Positions 1 through 8,245 of a stretch of 64,000 bases of DNA are shown here, in pieces; within the stretch, counting starts at the first letter, position 1, and the number at the start of each line of letters is the position of its first letter. A program made the position numbers and the translations under genes. Source of the DNA: Dasania marina DSM 21967 (GTDB taxonomy: Bacteria; Pseudomonadota; Gammaproteobacteria; Pseudomonadales; Dasaniaceae); NCBI RefSeq assembly GCF_000373485.1, contig NZ_KB891592.1:1-64000 (forward strand), read 5' to 3'. The notes below the pieces were generated by a model. That model was not told where the DNA came from and searched no databases. It saw nothing but the letters and a program-made list of their open reading frames with translations.

Positions 1-237
1 TAACTAGGCAGGGAGCAACGATCAGCCAGTCACGCCGTGGTAACTGCTGGGATAATGCCTGTGCGGAGAGTTTCTTCTCACTAATGAAGCAACAATGGAT
101 TTATCCGGCAGGATATGATGGTAATGAATCAAATGAAACGCTTGGTGCAGTCCTACATTAATGGTTTTTATAACACGTGGCGTGTACATGGCACCTTGAA
201 TCAGGTGCCAATGCTCTGTTATAAAGCTGCAGTCTAG
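1..237 (+). pseudogene. IS3-family transposase (OrfB) C-terminal remnant, frameshifted
   Basis: Frame 3 from base 3 reads the hallmark end of an IS3-family DDE transposase: S-R-R-G-N-C-W-D-N-A followed by A-E-S-F-F-S-L, where the Glu of AESFF is the last catalytic acidic residue. The reading then hits a stop at 159. From 154 a frame shifted by one base continues the family pattern (Y-I-N-G-F-Y-N, then R-V-H-G-T-L-N) to a TAG at 235-237. The two halves joined at about 151-154 imply a one-base insertion or equivalent small indel, so this copy cannot make intact transposase. The 5' part of the element lies outside the window. It sits immediately left of the catabolic gene run and is the only mobile-element trace I see. 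Confidence 0.85.
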
Positions 238-238
238 G

Positions 239-263
239 TGTCCGTTTTATGTGGGTCACATCA
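239..263 (+). repeat. probable right terminal inverted repeat of the IS3-family element
   Basis: Directly after the transposase stop comes a stretch beginning GTGTCCGTTTTATG and ending in TCA. It resembles the TGTCC-rich ends of IS3-family elements that finish in CA. The matching left end is outside the window, so the assignment rests on position and general resemblance only. Confidence 0.45.
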
Positions 264-440
264 GATAGTGGCCAGCTTTCAGATAGCACCTGTAGGGTAC
301 AATTGTGACATCTAATAAACTAGTAAGTTTTCAAATGAATAATGAGCCGTTAGCATTTGGAAGAATGGTGACTGATTCATCTAAGTTATTGATTCATCAG
401 GTACGTGTTAGCTGGCTATAGCAAGACGCGGTAACTATAT

Positions 441-917
441 TCAGTCATTAGAAATATTTGTCAAGATTGTTCTCAGTGCTTTGTTTACGTTCTTAACTTC
501 GCTGATGGTTAGCCCTTCATAAGCAGAGTCGTATAATTTTGAGGTGTCCTTAATAGCAGATTCAATTATGGCAGTGCCTTCTTCAGTTATGGCAACGATT
601 GAAACCCTGCCATCACCTTCAGAGGGCCTTATCGTAACAAGTCCTTGGTCCCGCATTTTATACACCAGTTTTGTGATCGTTGGCATTCGAGCACCTGCAT
701 GAGTTGTGATTTCGGTTACGCTTAATGATCCATGTATATGAAGAATCATGCCTACTCGCCAGCCAGTAATATTCAATCCAACCTTTTTAAGCTTTTTTTC
801 CATTTGCTGTGTGTAGCGATTGCTCAACTGCATCAACCAATAGAAGGGGGATTGGCTATAGTCGAAATCTTTACTAGCCGGTTTATAGGTACTATGTTGT
901 TTAGATTTTCTCTTCAT
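441..917 (-). CDS. iacR: MarR-family transcriptional regulator, probable IAA-responsive repressor IacR
   Basis: This 158-residue protein has the size and layout of MarR repressors: helical N-terminal dimerisation part, a central winged helix around residues 60-110 (ITGWRVGMIL..LSVTEIT, then MPTITKLVYKMRDQGLV and the wing with EGDGR), and a C-terminal helix. MarR-type IacR regulators control iac clusters in other proteobacteria and respond to IAA or an IAA-derived ligand. The gene is divergent from the catabolic run, with 249 bp between its start and the amidase gene, which is the normal arrangement for a repressor that also controls itself. The product assignment as MarR is firm; the name iacR is inferred from the neighbourhood. 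Confidence 0.85.
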   Translation of the reverse strand: MKRKSKQHSTYKPASKDFDYSQSPFYWLMQLSNRYTQQMEKKLKKVGLNITGWRVGMILHIHGSLSVTEITTHAGARMPTITKLVYKMRDQGLVTIRPSEGDGRVSIVAITEEGTAIIESAIKDTSKLYDSAYEGLTISEVKNVNKALRTILTNISND

Positions 918-1104
918 TATGGATCTTAAATTGACGGTTAGATTTAGTGGTTGATGTGCTGGTCAGCTGGTGTTGGGTTATGATTTTAGCAAGTTTAAGC
1001 TAAGAAATCCTTATAACGTAGGCGAATAACACCAAGCGGATAAGCTATGTTGATGCCGTCTGTAACCAGTGAATATAAATAGATGGATCCCCTTATATTA
1101 TTAC

Positions 1105-1121
1105 TTTACTTTTCAAGTGAA
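1105..1121. promoter_or_regulatory. candidate MarR operator (imperfect palindrome)
   Basis: The iacR-iacH intergenic region contains the inverted repeat TTTACTT-TTC-AAGTGAA, with six of seven positions paired. It lies about 45 bp upstream of the amidase start. MarR dimers bind short palindromes in such divergent regions, so this is a candidate IacR site. The region is AT-rich, so a chance palindrome is quite possible. Confidence 0.3.
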
Positions 1122-1166
1122 ATATATCAGTATTCTTCTTGTGAGTAAGTAATGGGTTTAGTGTAA

Positions 1167-2276
1167 ATGGTAGTTTTCATAGATAAATTTTGTCTAGGCG
1201 GTCCTGGGCCTAGGGTGGCTATTAAGGACTCTATTGATGTTGAGGGGAGGGTCACTACGTGCGGTAGTGCGGCTTATGAGCATCATCCAGCGGCTAGTCA
1301 ACATGCCGAAGTGGTCGCTAATGTGATAGAGGCTGGAGGTGAGCTTGTTGGCAAGACCACTATGCATGAGCTTGCCTTTGGTATGAGTGGTGTCAATGCG
1401 TGGGCAGGTACACCGACTAATACGCACTACCCGGAGTATATACCCGGTGGATCATCAAGTGGGTCGGCAGTGGCCGTTGCGAATGGCGATGCGGACTTCT
1501 CTATAGGGACTGATACCGGGGGGTCGATTCGAGTACCTGCGGCGTGCTGTGGTGTTTATGGCTTCAAACCGACATTTGGTCGGGTGAGTCGTAAAGGTGT
1601 GATGCCAAAAGAAAGCGAATTAGATTGTGTCGGGCCCATGGCTGCTAGCGCAGGCATGATCATTACTGCAATGAGAATGATGGATCCCAGTTTTATCAAG
1701 GTTTCAGGGTTGAAGGTGTTTAAATTGGGCTTAGTCAAAGCCGATGTTGATGCCGGAGTCAAATCAGTCTTTGAGCAGGCAATAGCAAAACTTAATTTTG
1801 AATTGGAATGTGTTGAGTTGCCATTAATGAGCGCGGCTTACGAGGCGGCCTTATCATTGATAAATGCCGAGGCCTGGAATGCTTATGGTGGTTTATTAAA
1901 TACAGGCAGTATAGGTAATGATGTCAGTGCACGTTTGCTGGCGGCAAAGAACGTAACAAGTGAAGAGTTAGACGCGGCAAAACAAATAAGAAGTTCGTTT
2001 GACGAAGATGTGAATAGTGCGTTCAGAAATGTCGACTTCTTGATAATGCCAACACTGCCCAGTTTTCCGTTGAAGCTCGATGATGCGATAAGCGGAGCAG
2101 TTGATTTAAATATTAGCAGGCTTGTTAGGCCTTTTAACTTGTCAGGCCATCCCGCAATAACAATACCTATACAGCGTTCTGGTGGTCATCCGGTGTCTAT
2201 ACAACTTATAGCAAAAAAATGGAATGACGAAGAATTGTGTGAAGCAGCCAAAATAATAGATGGTGTCATTAACTAA
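1167..2276 (+). CDS. iacH: amidase-signature hydrolase, IacH-like
   Basis: The 369-residue product carries the amidase-signature Ser-cisSer-Lys triad: Lys20 in VAIKDS, the cis-serine loop GGSSSGSA at residues 94-101, and the nucleophile Ser120 in GTDTGGSIR. Family members cleave amides such as indole-3-acetamide; iacH is a regular accessory gene of IAA-degradation clusters, although its exact substrate there is not settled. The protein is short at the N-terminus: the catalytic Lys is at position 20, against roughly position 70-80 in GatA. No in-frame start further upstream is available, because the preceding ATG runs into TAA at once. It is the first gene of the plus-strand run and ends 44 bp before the iacA start. 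It could supply IAA from the amide or act on a pathway amide. Confidence 0.8.
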   Translation: MVVFIDKFCLGGPGPRVAIKDSIDVEGRVTTCGSAAYEHHPAASQHAEVVANVIEAGGELVGKTTMHELAFGMSGVNAWAGTPTNTHYPEYIPGGSSSGSAVAVANGDADFSIGTDTGGSIRVPAACCGVYGFKPTFGRVSRKGVMPKESELDCVGPMAASAGMIITAMRMMDPSFIKVSGLKVFKLGLVKADVDAGVKSVFEQAIAKLNFELECVELPLMSAAYEAALSLINAEAWNAYGGLLNTGSIGNDVSARLLAAKNVTSEELDAAKQIRSSFDEDVNSAFRNVDFLIMPTLPSFPLKLDDAISGAVDLNISRLVRPFNLSGHPAITIPIQRSGGHPVSIQLIAKKWNDEELCEAAKIIDGVIN

Positions 2277-2320
2277 TCAATTGTACTGGCTACATGGTTT
2301 TACTAATAAAGAGAGAAAAA

Positions 2321-3469
2321 ATGTCAATAGCAATATTAGATAAATCAAAATGGGGTGGTAGCGAGCAATTCGATAATTTGCTGAGTGATATACGGGTGCG
2401 CCGTAATGAATTTGATGAACAGCGTTATATTTCTCATGATGTTGTCGAAAAGTTTAAGAGAATCGGTATTTATCGTGCCTTTGCCCCTGAGCAATTTGGC
2501 GGTGATAACAAAACCCCCGCTGAGTTTTTGCAAGCGATAGAGGCCATCTCGGCAGCAGATGGTTCTTCAGGTTGGGTTGCCAGTTTTGGCATGAACCCTG
2601 CCTACTTAGCCGCCTTGCCCTTGGGAACGATTGAGAAGGTGTGGAAGGATAGTCCAGATGTTGTTTTTGCAGGTGGGATATTTCCTCCGCAACCGGCAAA
2701 GAAAGTTGATGGTGGGTTTATTATTAATGGCCGTTGGCAGTTTGCCAGTGGTTGTATGGGGGCCACAGTACTGGGTGTGGGTATTTTACCTGATGTCGAG
2801 GGTGGCTTACCTCGCATGGCCGTACTGCAACCTGACCAAGTTGAAATTGAAAAGACTTGGAATGTACATGGCATGGTTGCTACCGGTAGCTTTGACCTAG
2901 TGGTGAAAGATGTATTTGTGCCAGAAGAGTGGACCTTCGTGAGGGGGGCTGCGCCAGTTTTAGATTCCCCCTTTTTTCGTTATCCATCAATTGCTTTTGC
3001 TTCGCAGGTTTTATCAGTAACAACGTTGGGGCTTGCCAGAGAGGCCCTGGATATTATTGTGGCAATGTCAGAAGTCCGTAAGTCAGTAACGGGGGCTCCG
3101 TTAATAGGTGATCGCGTCTATGCGCAAATTGAAATGGCAAAGGCAGAGGCTAAGCTTCGATCATCCAGAGCTTTCTTTTACGAAGCAACGGAGGATGCTT
3201 GGGCTGCGGTTACTGCAGGGGGTAAGCCCACTCCTCAACAAACTAGCATGATTCGTTTGGCAACAACAAATTTAACCCGTGAATGTGCGGAGGTTGTTCA
3301 AACCGCCTATAGATTGGCTGGGATGACAAGTACTTATTATGATCATCCGTTATCACGCATTTTTCGAGATTCGCAAATGGCAACTCAGCACGCTTTTATG
3401 GGTGAGATAACCTACCAAAATGCGGGATCCATGCTGTTTGGGCATAAACCATTACCTGGTTATTTATAA
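2321..3469 (+). CDS. iacA: acyl-CoA-dehydrogenase-fold flavin monooxygenase, IAA oxygenase IacA
   Basis: This 382-residue protein belongs to the acyl-CoA dehydrogenase fold used by two-component flavin monooxygenases (HpaB/C2, HsaA, IacA): an N-terminal helical domain, a central beta domain (GRWQFASGC, WNVHGMVATGSFD) and a C-terminal helical bundle (YRLAGMTSTYYDHPLSRIFRD). IacA begins IAA attack by hydroxylating the indole ring with reduced flavin supplied by IacG. I start at 2321 rather than the in-frame ATG at 2294 because an AG-rich ribosome site (AGAGAGAAAAA) precedes 2321 and the family N-terminus fits. The following gene is 29 bp away. The matching flavin reductase lies at 8246-9178. 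The family is certain; the IAA role comes from the whole gene set. Confidence 0.88.
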   Translation: MSIAILDKSKWGGSEQFDNLLSDIRVRRNEFDEQRYISHDVVEKFKRIGIYRAFAPEQFGGDNKTPAEFLQAIEAISAADGSSGWVASFGMNPAYLAALPLGTIEKVWKDSPDVVFAGGIFPPQPAKKVDGGFIINGRWQFASGCMGATVLGVGILPDVEGGLPRMAVLQPDQVEIEKTWNVHGMVATGSFDLVVKDVFVPEEWTFVRGAAPVLDSPFFRYPSIAFASQVLSVTTLGLAREALDIIVAMSEVRKSVTGAPLIGDRVYAQIEMAKAEAKLRSSRAFFYEATEDAWAAVTAGGKPTPQQTSMIRLATTNLTRECAEVVQTAYRLAGMTSTYYDHPLSRIFRDSQMATQHAFMGEITYQNAGSMLFGHKPLPGYL

Positions 3470-3498
3470 TTTTAGTTAAACAATTTAGGAGAGCGACA

Positions 3499-3858
3499 AT
3501 GACAGATATAAAAACACATAGAGTTTTATTTTGTATTGGTATTAACCAAAACTTCATGGATGCAAAAAAAGAAGAAATGGGGGATGTTTGGCAGGCATTT
3601 AGCGCTTTAATGAGCGGTATTTCTAATCTTCCCGGCGTGAATGTTTTGGGTGTTATGGATGATGACCGTATTCAAGTTGGGCCATCAGCAGATGCACCCT
3701 GGACAGCGTATATTATGGCTGATGTGCCCGATCTAGAAACCATAATTAGTGCTTGTGATTTCTGCCGTTCAACTCCGGTTGGCGATGGTACTTATAAGTT
3801 ATGGAAGTACTGCAAGATTGAAGCAAGAATTGGTCGCGCTTTAGTCATTGGCGGCTAA
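3499..3858 (+). CDS. iacB: IacB-like small protein of unknown mechanism
   Basis: The 119-residue product begins with a strand HRVLFCIGINQNF and ends KYCKIEARIGRALV. I recognise it as resembling IacB, a small protein found beside iacA in IAA clusters whose biochemical role is not established. It has no signal peptide or membrane segment and looks like a compact cytosolic alpha/beta protein. An AGGAGAG ribosome site stands 7-8 bp before the ATG. It lies between iacA and the SnoaL-like gene, all in the same direction with gaps under 30 bp, so co-transcription is expected. Whether it is an enzyme, a chaperone or a ligand-binding protein cannot be told from the sequence. Confidence 0.75.
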   Translation: MTDIKTHRVLFCIGINQNFMDAKKEEMGDVWQAFSALMSGISNLPGVNVLGVMDDDRIQVGPSADAPWTAYIMADVPDLETIISACDFCRSTPVGDGTYKLWKYCKIEARIGRALVIGG

Positions 3859-3871
3859 AAGGTTAATTATT

Positions 3872-4393
3872 ATGTCTGTGGAAAAAACGATTAACGCTTT
3901 AGAAAAAAGGCTAACCGCACTTGAAAGTGAAAAAGAAGTAAGAGAGTGCATGAACCGATATATGTATCTTTGTGATGATATCGGTATCGATTTCCCATTA
4001 GAAAAGTTAACCCAACTGTTTTCAGAGGGTGCAGTGTGGGAGGGTAAAGGCGGCCGATACTCAAAAAGCTTTGGTCGATGTGAGGGACGAGATGCTATCG
4101 CACAAATGTTCAAAAAATATACCCTGCCACCTGCACACTTTGAATTGAATGTTCATGTGCTAGGCAATGAAGTCATTAATGTTGATGCTGATAGTGCAAC
4201 TGGAAGTTGGGTGTTAGTACAGCCTTCCAGTTTTACCAGCGGAAAATCTCAACTGAGTTGTGCGCGCATAACCGCTAAATTTATAAAGAACAATGAGCGA
4301 TGGCTGATAGATCATTTTCAAACTGAGAGTTTATTCAGTCGCCCCATGTCAGAGCCATGGGATCAGCCGGCACTATTACCTGTTCCAGATTAA
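3872..4393 (+). CDS. iacI: SnoaL-like (NTF2-fold) protein, IacI-like
   Basis: The 173-residue protein has the SnoaL-like pattern: N-terminal helices (EKRLTALESEKEVRECMNRY), an acidic-aromatic segment (LFSEGAVWEG), and alternating strands ending NNERWLIDHFQTES. NTF2-fold proteins of this type include isomerases, dehydratases and non-catalytic partners. IacI of IAA clusters belongs here, and its role is undefined. I use the ATG at 3872, preceded by AAAAGG, not the upstream in-frame TTG at 3848, which overlaps iacB. In many iac clusters iacI lies away from iacC; here it is placed between iacB and iacC. Confidence 0.72.
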   Translation: MSVEKTINALEKRLTALESEKEVRECMNRYMYLCDDIGIDFPLEKLTQLFSEGAVWEGKGGRYSKSFGRCEGRDAIAQMFKKYTLPPAHFELNVHVLGNEVINVDADSATGSWVLVQPSSFTSGKSQLSCARITAKFIKNNERWLIDHFQTESLFSRPMSEPWDQPALLPVPD

Positions 4394-4438
4394 AAAGCCA
4401 GAGTAAACAAAGAATATTTACGTTATTAGGAGGCTCGT

Positions 4439-5716
4439 ATGAGCGCTGATGTAATTGCAAAATCGACAAAGACCAGTGCCGCTGATTTGGTGCTTGAAGA
4501 TAGAGTGCATAAGTCTCTATATTCTGACCCAGAAATATTTGAGGAAGAGTTAGATAAAGTTTTTAATAATACTTGGGTGTGGGTTGCTCATGAGAGCGAG
4601 ATTGCAGAAGTAGGTTCATACAAAACGGCAAAAATAGGTCGTCAGCCGGTTATTATTTCTCGTGATCGCAAAAAGAATATCCATGTTTTACTCAATCGCT
4701 GTCGTCACCGTGGCGCCACAGTATGTGAAGGAAATCATGGCAAAACTAAGGCTTTTACCTGTCCGTACCATGGTTGGGGTTACTCGTTAGACGGAGAGCT
4801 GCGTGCATTGCCTAAGCCAGAAGAATATGAAGGAATTTTAGATAAATCAAAATATAGTTTGGAAAGCTTACGCTTTGAAACTTATCAGGGAATGATATTT
4901 GCGACCTTCAAAGACGACATTGAGCCTTTAGAAGACTTTTTGGGCGGAGCAAAAAAATGGATAGATTTGTTCATGAAACAGGGGGGCGGCTACCCTGTAC
5001 AAGTATTGGGCACCCATCGTTTCCGTTTTCCTGGTAACTGGAAGATTCAGTTAGAAAATACCACCGACGCTTACCATTTCCCTATTGTTCATAAGTCATT
5101 TATATCGTCTGTCGATGAGGCGACTCAAGAAGTATTTGATTTCTTGGATGGCGAAGGGTTTGTTGAAGATCTGGGTAATGGCCACAGTGTGATGCTGATG
5201 ATTCCTGAGTTAAAAGATTTAGATGAAGCCTTAGATGATCCAATTCCTGATCGCTTTAAAGAATTCGCAGAGTCTTTGAAGGAAGAAGGTTGCAGTGAGG
5301 AAGAAATCAAGCGCATGGTTAAAGCCGTTGGCGGCTGTGGTTTTAATTTAAATCTATTTCCCAATATTGCTTGCTCAATGGCCTTTTTCAGAAACTTGGT
5401 ACCTATTGGCCCAGCAGAAACTGAAATTCACCATATTGCGATTGGCGGCCAAGGCGCTCCAGCTGCTTATAACCAAGAGCGCATGCGTTTGCATGAACAT
5501 TTCCAAGGCCCCATGGGTTTTGGTACGCCCGATGATGGTGAGGCGTGGGAGCGTGTACAAGCTGGTTCTATGGCAGGAACAGACGGTTGGATTATGGTTA
5601 ACCGAGGTATGTCAAAATTGAGAACATCTGAAGATGGTAATGTACAAGGCGCTGTTTGTTCGGAGACAGGCATGCGTGCCGCTTATCAGCAATATAAAAA
5701 ACAGATGTCTATCTAG
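4439..5716 (+). CDS. iacC: Rieske ring-hydroxylating oxygenase large subunit IacC
   Basis: This 425-residue alpha subunit has a Rieske [2Fe-2S] site with ligands Cys88, His90, Cys108 and His111. The catalytic domain carries the mononuclear iron motif around residues 210-218 (NTTDAYHFPIVH), with Asp210 as the bridging acid and His213 and His218 as ligands. In Iac pathways IacC, IacD and the reductase IacF take the oxidised indole-acetate intermediate towards catechol. A strong ribosome site (TTAGGAGGC) precedes the ATG by about 6 bp, suggesting high expression. The beta-subunit gene follows after 14 bp. Family assignment is certain; the substrate is inferred from context. Confidence 0.9.
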   Translation: MSADVIAKSTKTSAADLVLEDRVHKSLYSDPEIFEEELDKVFNNTWVWVAHESEIAEVGSYKTAKIGRQPVIISRDRKKNIHVLLNRCRHRGATVCEGNHGKTKAFTCPYHGWGYSLDGELRALPKPEEYEGILDKSKYSLESLRFETYQGMIFATFKDDIEPLEDFLGGAKKWIDLFMKQGGGYPVQVLGTHRFRFPGNWKIQLENTTDAYHFPIVHKSFISSVDEATQEVFDFLDGEGFVEDLGNGHSVMLMIPELKDLDEALDDPIPDRFKEFAESLKEEGCSEEEIKRMVKAVGGCGFNLNLFPNIACSMAFFRNLVPIGPAETEIHHIAIGGQGAPAAYNQERMRLHEHFQGPMGFGTPDDGEAWERVQAGSMAGTDGWIMVNRGMSKLRTSEDGNVQGAVCSETGMRAAYQQYKKQMSI

Positions 5717-5730
5717 AGTGGGAATAAATA

Positions 5731-6213
5731 ATGAATATTGATAGCCAACTAATTACAGAAGTCACTCATTTTATTAATCAAGAGTCAGATATGCTTGATT
5801 ACAAAGAGTACGCAGATTGGTTAAAACTTTGGTCTGAAACGGGGTTGTATATAGTGCCGGTTGATCACAGTAATACTGATTATAAAAATTCGCTGAATAT
5901 AGCCTACGACGATGCAGAAATGCGCGTTATGCGTACGGATAGATTACTAAGTGGAGAAGCTGTTTCTACACAATATGCTGAAAAGACTGTTAGAACTCTG
6001 TCTCGAATTCGGGTTGTTGGTGAAGAGGATGGCTTGATAAATGTACGTTGTGCTTATTGTTTGTATGAACATAAGAAAGGAAAAATTAGAAGCTTTCCAG
6101 CCAATGTTGAATTCAAGTTACGTCGCTTGGATGATTCATTTTTGATTGAGCAAAAAGTTATTAATATATTGCTGTCAGATCAGCATCTTAAAACAGTCAG
6201 CTATATATTTTAG
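5731..6213 (+). CDS. iacD: ring-hydroxylating oxygenase small subunit IacD
   Basis: The 160-residue product matches beta subunits of Rieske oxygenases in length and pattern: an NTF2-like fold starting INQESDMLDYKEYADWLKLW, then MRVMRTDRLLSGEAVS and a C-terminal SDQHLKTVSYIF strand. These subunits are structural partners in alpha3beta3 oxygenases. It follows the alpha-subunit gene by 14 bp and its stop touches the ribosome site of the next gene, which is typical of tight operons. Confidence 0.85.
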   Translation: MNIDSQLITEVTHFINQESDMLDYKEYADWLKLWSETGLYIVPVDHSNTDYKNSLNIAYDDAEMRVMRTDRLLSGEAVSTQYAEKTVRTLSRIRVVGEEDGLINVRCAYCLYEHKKGKIRSFPANVEFKLRRLDDSFLIEQKVINILLSDQHLKTVSYIF

Positions 6214-6221
6214 AGGTGTTT

Positions 6222-6965
6222 ATGTCGGAAGTTGTTTTGATAACAGGGGCTGGGCAAGGGTTAGGATTTGCTATCGCTCAAGGTTTTTATGATGCGGGCT
6301 ATAGTGTGGTATTGACTGATGTTGATGAGAATCTTGTCGCTGAGGCTGCAAAGTCAATTGACGACAGTCGCAGTCGCGCTATAGGATTTAAGCTAGATGT
6401 GCTAAAAAAAGATGACTTTCAACAAGCCCTAGATTTTGTAATTGACCGTTTTGGGCGCTGCGATGTGCTTGTTAATAATGCTGCGATGACGCCAACAACA
6501 CCAGTTTTAGATATAACTGCGGAAGAGTTTGATGCGGTAATGAGCGTTAATCTCCGTGGTACATTATTTGGTTGCCAGGTGTTTGCTAAGCACTTTTCAG
6601 AAAATGGTTTTGGTCGAATTATTAATATGGCTTCATTGGCAGGTCAAATGGGTGGCACAGCATCGGGCGCTCATTATGCTGCATCGAAAGCTGGCATAAT
6701 GACTTTAACAAAAGTGTTCGCTCGTCAGTTTGCTGATCAGGGCGTTACGGTAAATGCCGTTGCTCCAGGTCCAGTGGATGTGCCTTCGGTAAGAGATAAG
6801 GTACCAGCTGAAAAGCTTGAACATATAATCAATACCATGATCCCAGTTAAAGCGATGAGTAGCCCGGGATTAATTGCCAGTATGGTCGTTATGTTGGCGA
6901 GTGAGCAGTCTAGTACCGTGACCGGAGCTTGTTGGGATGCCAATGGTGGAATTTATATGCGCTGA
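6222..6965 (+). CDS. iacE: short-chain dehydrogenase/reductase IacE
   Basis: This 247-residue SDR has the NAD(P)-binding TGAGQGLG near the N-terminus, the NNAA structural motif, a catalytic Ser in NMASLAG and the YAASK Tyr-Lys pair. IacE proteins act on the product of IacA in IAA degradation. I use the ATG at 6222 with AGAGG just upstream (6212-6216) rather than the GTG at 6216. No segment suggests membrane attachment. The position between the oxygenase beta subunit and the reductase gene matches iac gene order in other bacteria. Confidence 0.85.
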   Translation: MSEVVLITGAGQGLGFAIAQGFYDAGYSVVLTDVDENLVAEAAKSIDDSRSRAIGFKLDVLKKDDFQQALDFVIDRFGRCDVLVNNAAMTPTTPVLDITAEEFDAVMSVNLRGTLFGCQVFAKHFSENGFGRIINMASLAGQMGGTASGAHYAASKAGIMTLTKVFARQFADQGVTVNAVAPGPVDVPSVRDKVPAEKLEHIINTMIPVKAMSSPGLIASMVVMLASEQSSTVTGACWDANGGIYMR

Positions 6966-7007
6966 GTTAGCATAGCTAGCCGACAGTGCCAGGATTAGAG
7001 ATATATT

Positions 7008-7964
7008 ATGACGATTAAATTAATTGATGTTGTGATTACTGCTAGGGAAGACCAAGGAGCGGGCATTGCCGTTTTTGAACTTGCGAGACCATCAGGGGAT
7101 GAGCTGCCGAGGTTTGATGCGGGCGCTCATATCGATGTGCATATAGGCGACAATTTTATTAGGCAGTATTCTCTGAGTGGCAATTCAGAAAATAAAAACA
7201 GTTACCGTCTAGGTGTTTTAAATGATCCTAATTCTCGAGGTGGTTCTGTAAAGCTTTATCAAGAGTTTAAAAAAGGTCAATTAATAAAAATAAGTGAACC
7301 AAGAAATCACTTTCCTCTAGATGCTGATGCCAAAAAAACAATTTTGGCTGGCGGCGGTATTGGTATTACACCGATGATTTCGATGGCTTATACCTTAAAG
7401 TCACAGGGTAAACCCTTTGAACTTCATTATTGTACGCGTTCAAAAGGCGCAGGTGCTTTTGAGCGGGAGCTATTACAGCAGTTTCCAGAGCAAGTTATTT
7501 TCCATTATGACGACGATGGAGGTGAGCAATTATTCTCGCCAGAAAAACTGTTTCTTCCTTATGATGCCGATTTACATATTTACGTGTGTGGTCCAACCGG
7601 TTTCATGGACTGGGTTATAAATAATGCAAAATCATTTAATTATCCATCGGAGCAGATTCACTTCGAATATTTTAGTGCTGATGTCGATGTCACAGGTGAT
7701 GCGTTTGAAGTTTACTGTGCAGTCAGCGACATCACTGTTTCTGTCGGTGAGGAAGATACGATTGTTAAAGCGCTAGCTGCAGCAGGAGTGAAAGTCGATG
7801 TTTCTTGTGAAGAAGGTGTTTGTGGTACCTGTATTACTGACGTTTTAGAGGGTGAACCGGACCATCGAGATCATTTTTTAACGGAAGAGGAAAGAAGCGA
7901 TAACGATCAAATGGCGTTGTGTTGCTCTAGGGCGAAATCGAAGCGCCTAGTTATTGATCTTTAA
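7008..7964 (+). CDS. iacF: oxygenase reductase IacF (FMN/NAD domain plus plant-type ferredoxin)
   Basis: The 318-residue protein has the phthalate-dioxygenase-reductase layout: a flavin-binding barrel with RQYSLSG (about residues 45-55), an NAD-binding domain with AGGGIGITPM, and a C-terminal [2Fe-2S] ferredoxin domain with CEEGVCGTC plus a distal Cys in MALCC. It passes electrons from NADH to the Rieske oxygenase IacCD in the cytoplasm. It follows iacE by 42 bp and is followed by the tautomerase gene. The function as oxygenase reductase is firm. Confidence 0.9.
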   Translation: MTIKLIDVVITAREDQGAGIAVFELARPSGDELPRFDAGAHIDVHIGDNFIRQYSLSGNSENKNSYRLGVLNDPNSRGGSVKLYQEFKKGQLIKISEPRNHFPLDADAKKTILAGGGIGITPMISMAYTLKSQGKPFELHYCTRSKGAGAFERELLQQFPEQVIFHYDDDGGEQLFSPEKLFLPYDADLHIYVCGPTGFMDWVINNAKSFNYPSEQIHFEYFSADVDVTGDAFEVYCAVSDITVSVGEEDTIVKALAAAGVKVDVSCEEGVCGTCITDVLEGEPDHRDHFLTEEERSDNDQMALCCSRAKSKRLVIDL

Positions 7965-8022
7965 GCATATATGAAGACAGGTAATCTGTTTGTTGTTTAG
8001 AAAAATATTAATAGGAATCGCT

Positions 8023-8214
8023 ATGCCTTTAGTAAATGTACAAATGATGGAAGGTCGCACTGACGATCAAAAAGAAGCATTGATAAAAGCCGTTGCTGAA
8101 GCAGTAATGGAATCAATAGGTGCGCCTGAAGAAAATATTAGAGTCTTAATTTCGGAATATCCTAAAAAACATTGGGGTATAGGATCCATTCCTGCTCACA
8201 AGGCGGGTCGTTAA
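8023..8214 (+). CDS. 4-oxalocrotonate tautomerase-like protein (63 aa)
   Basis: Starting at the ATG at 8023 (AGGAA 6 bp upstream) the protein is 63 residues, the standard length for the family, and begins Met-Pro. This leaves the N-terminal catalytic proline after Met removal. Arg11 in EGRTDDQK and the Arg in IRVLISE match the two substrate-binding arginines of 4-oxalocrotonate tautomerase, and H-W-G-I-G replaces the usual H-F-G-I-G near the C-terminus. An earlier in-frame start at 7990 would bury the proline and is rejected. Tautomerases are not part of the textbook iac set. Its place between iacF and iacG suggests it handles a keto-enol or double-bond isomer in indole-ring opening. There is no meta-cleavage enzyme here that would supply its usual substrate. 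Confidence 0.82.
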   Translation: MPLVNVQMMEGRTDDQKEALIKAVAEAVMESIGAPEENIRVLISEYPKKHWGIGSIPAHKAGR

Positions 8215-8245
8215 CGGAAAAAATAAATTTAGTGAGTGTAGATTA

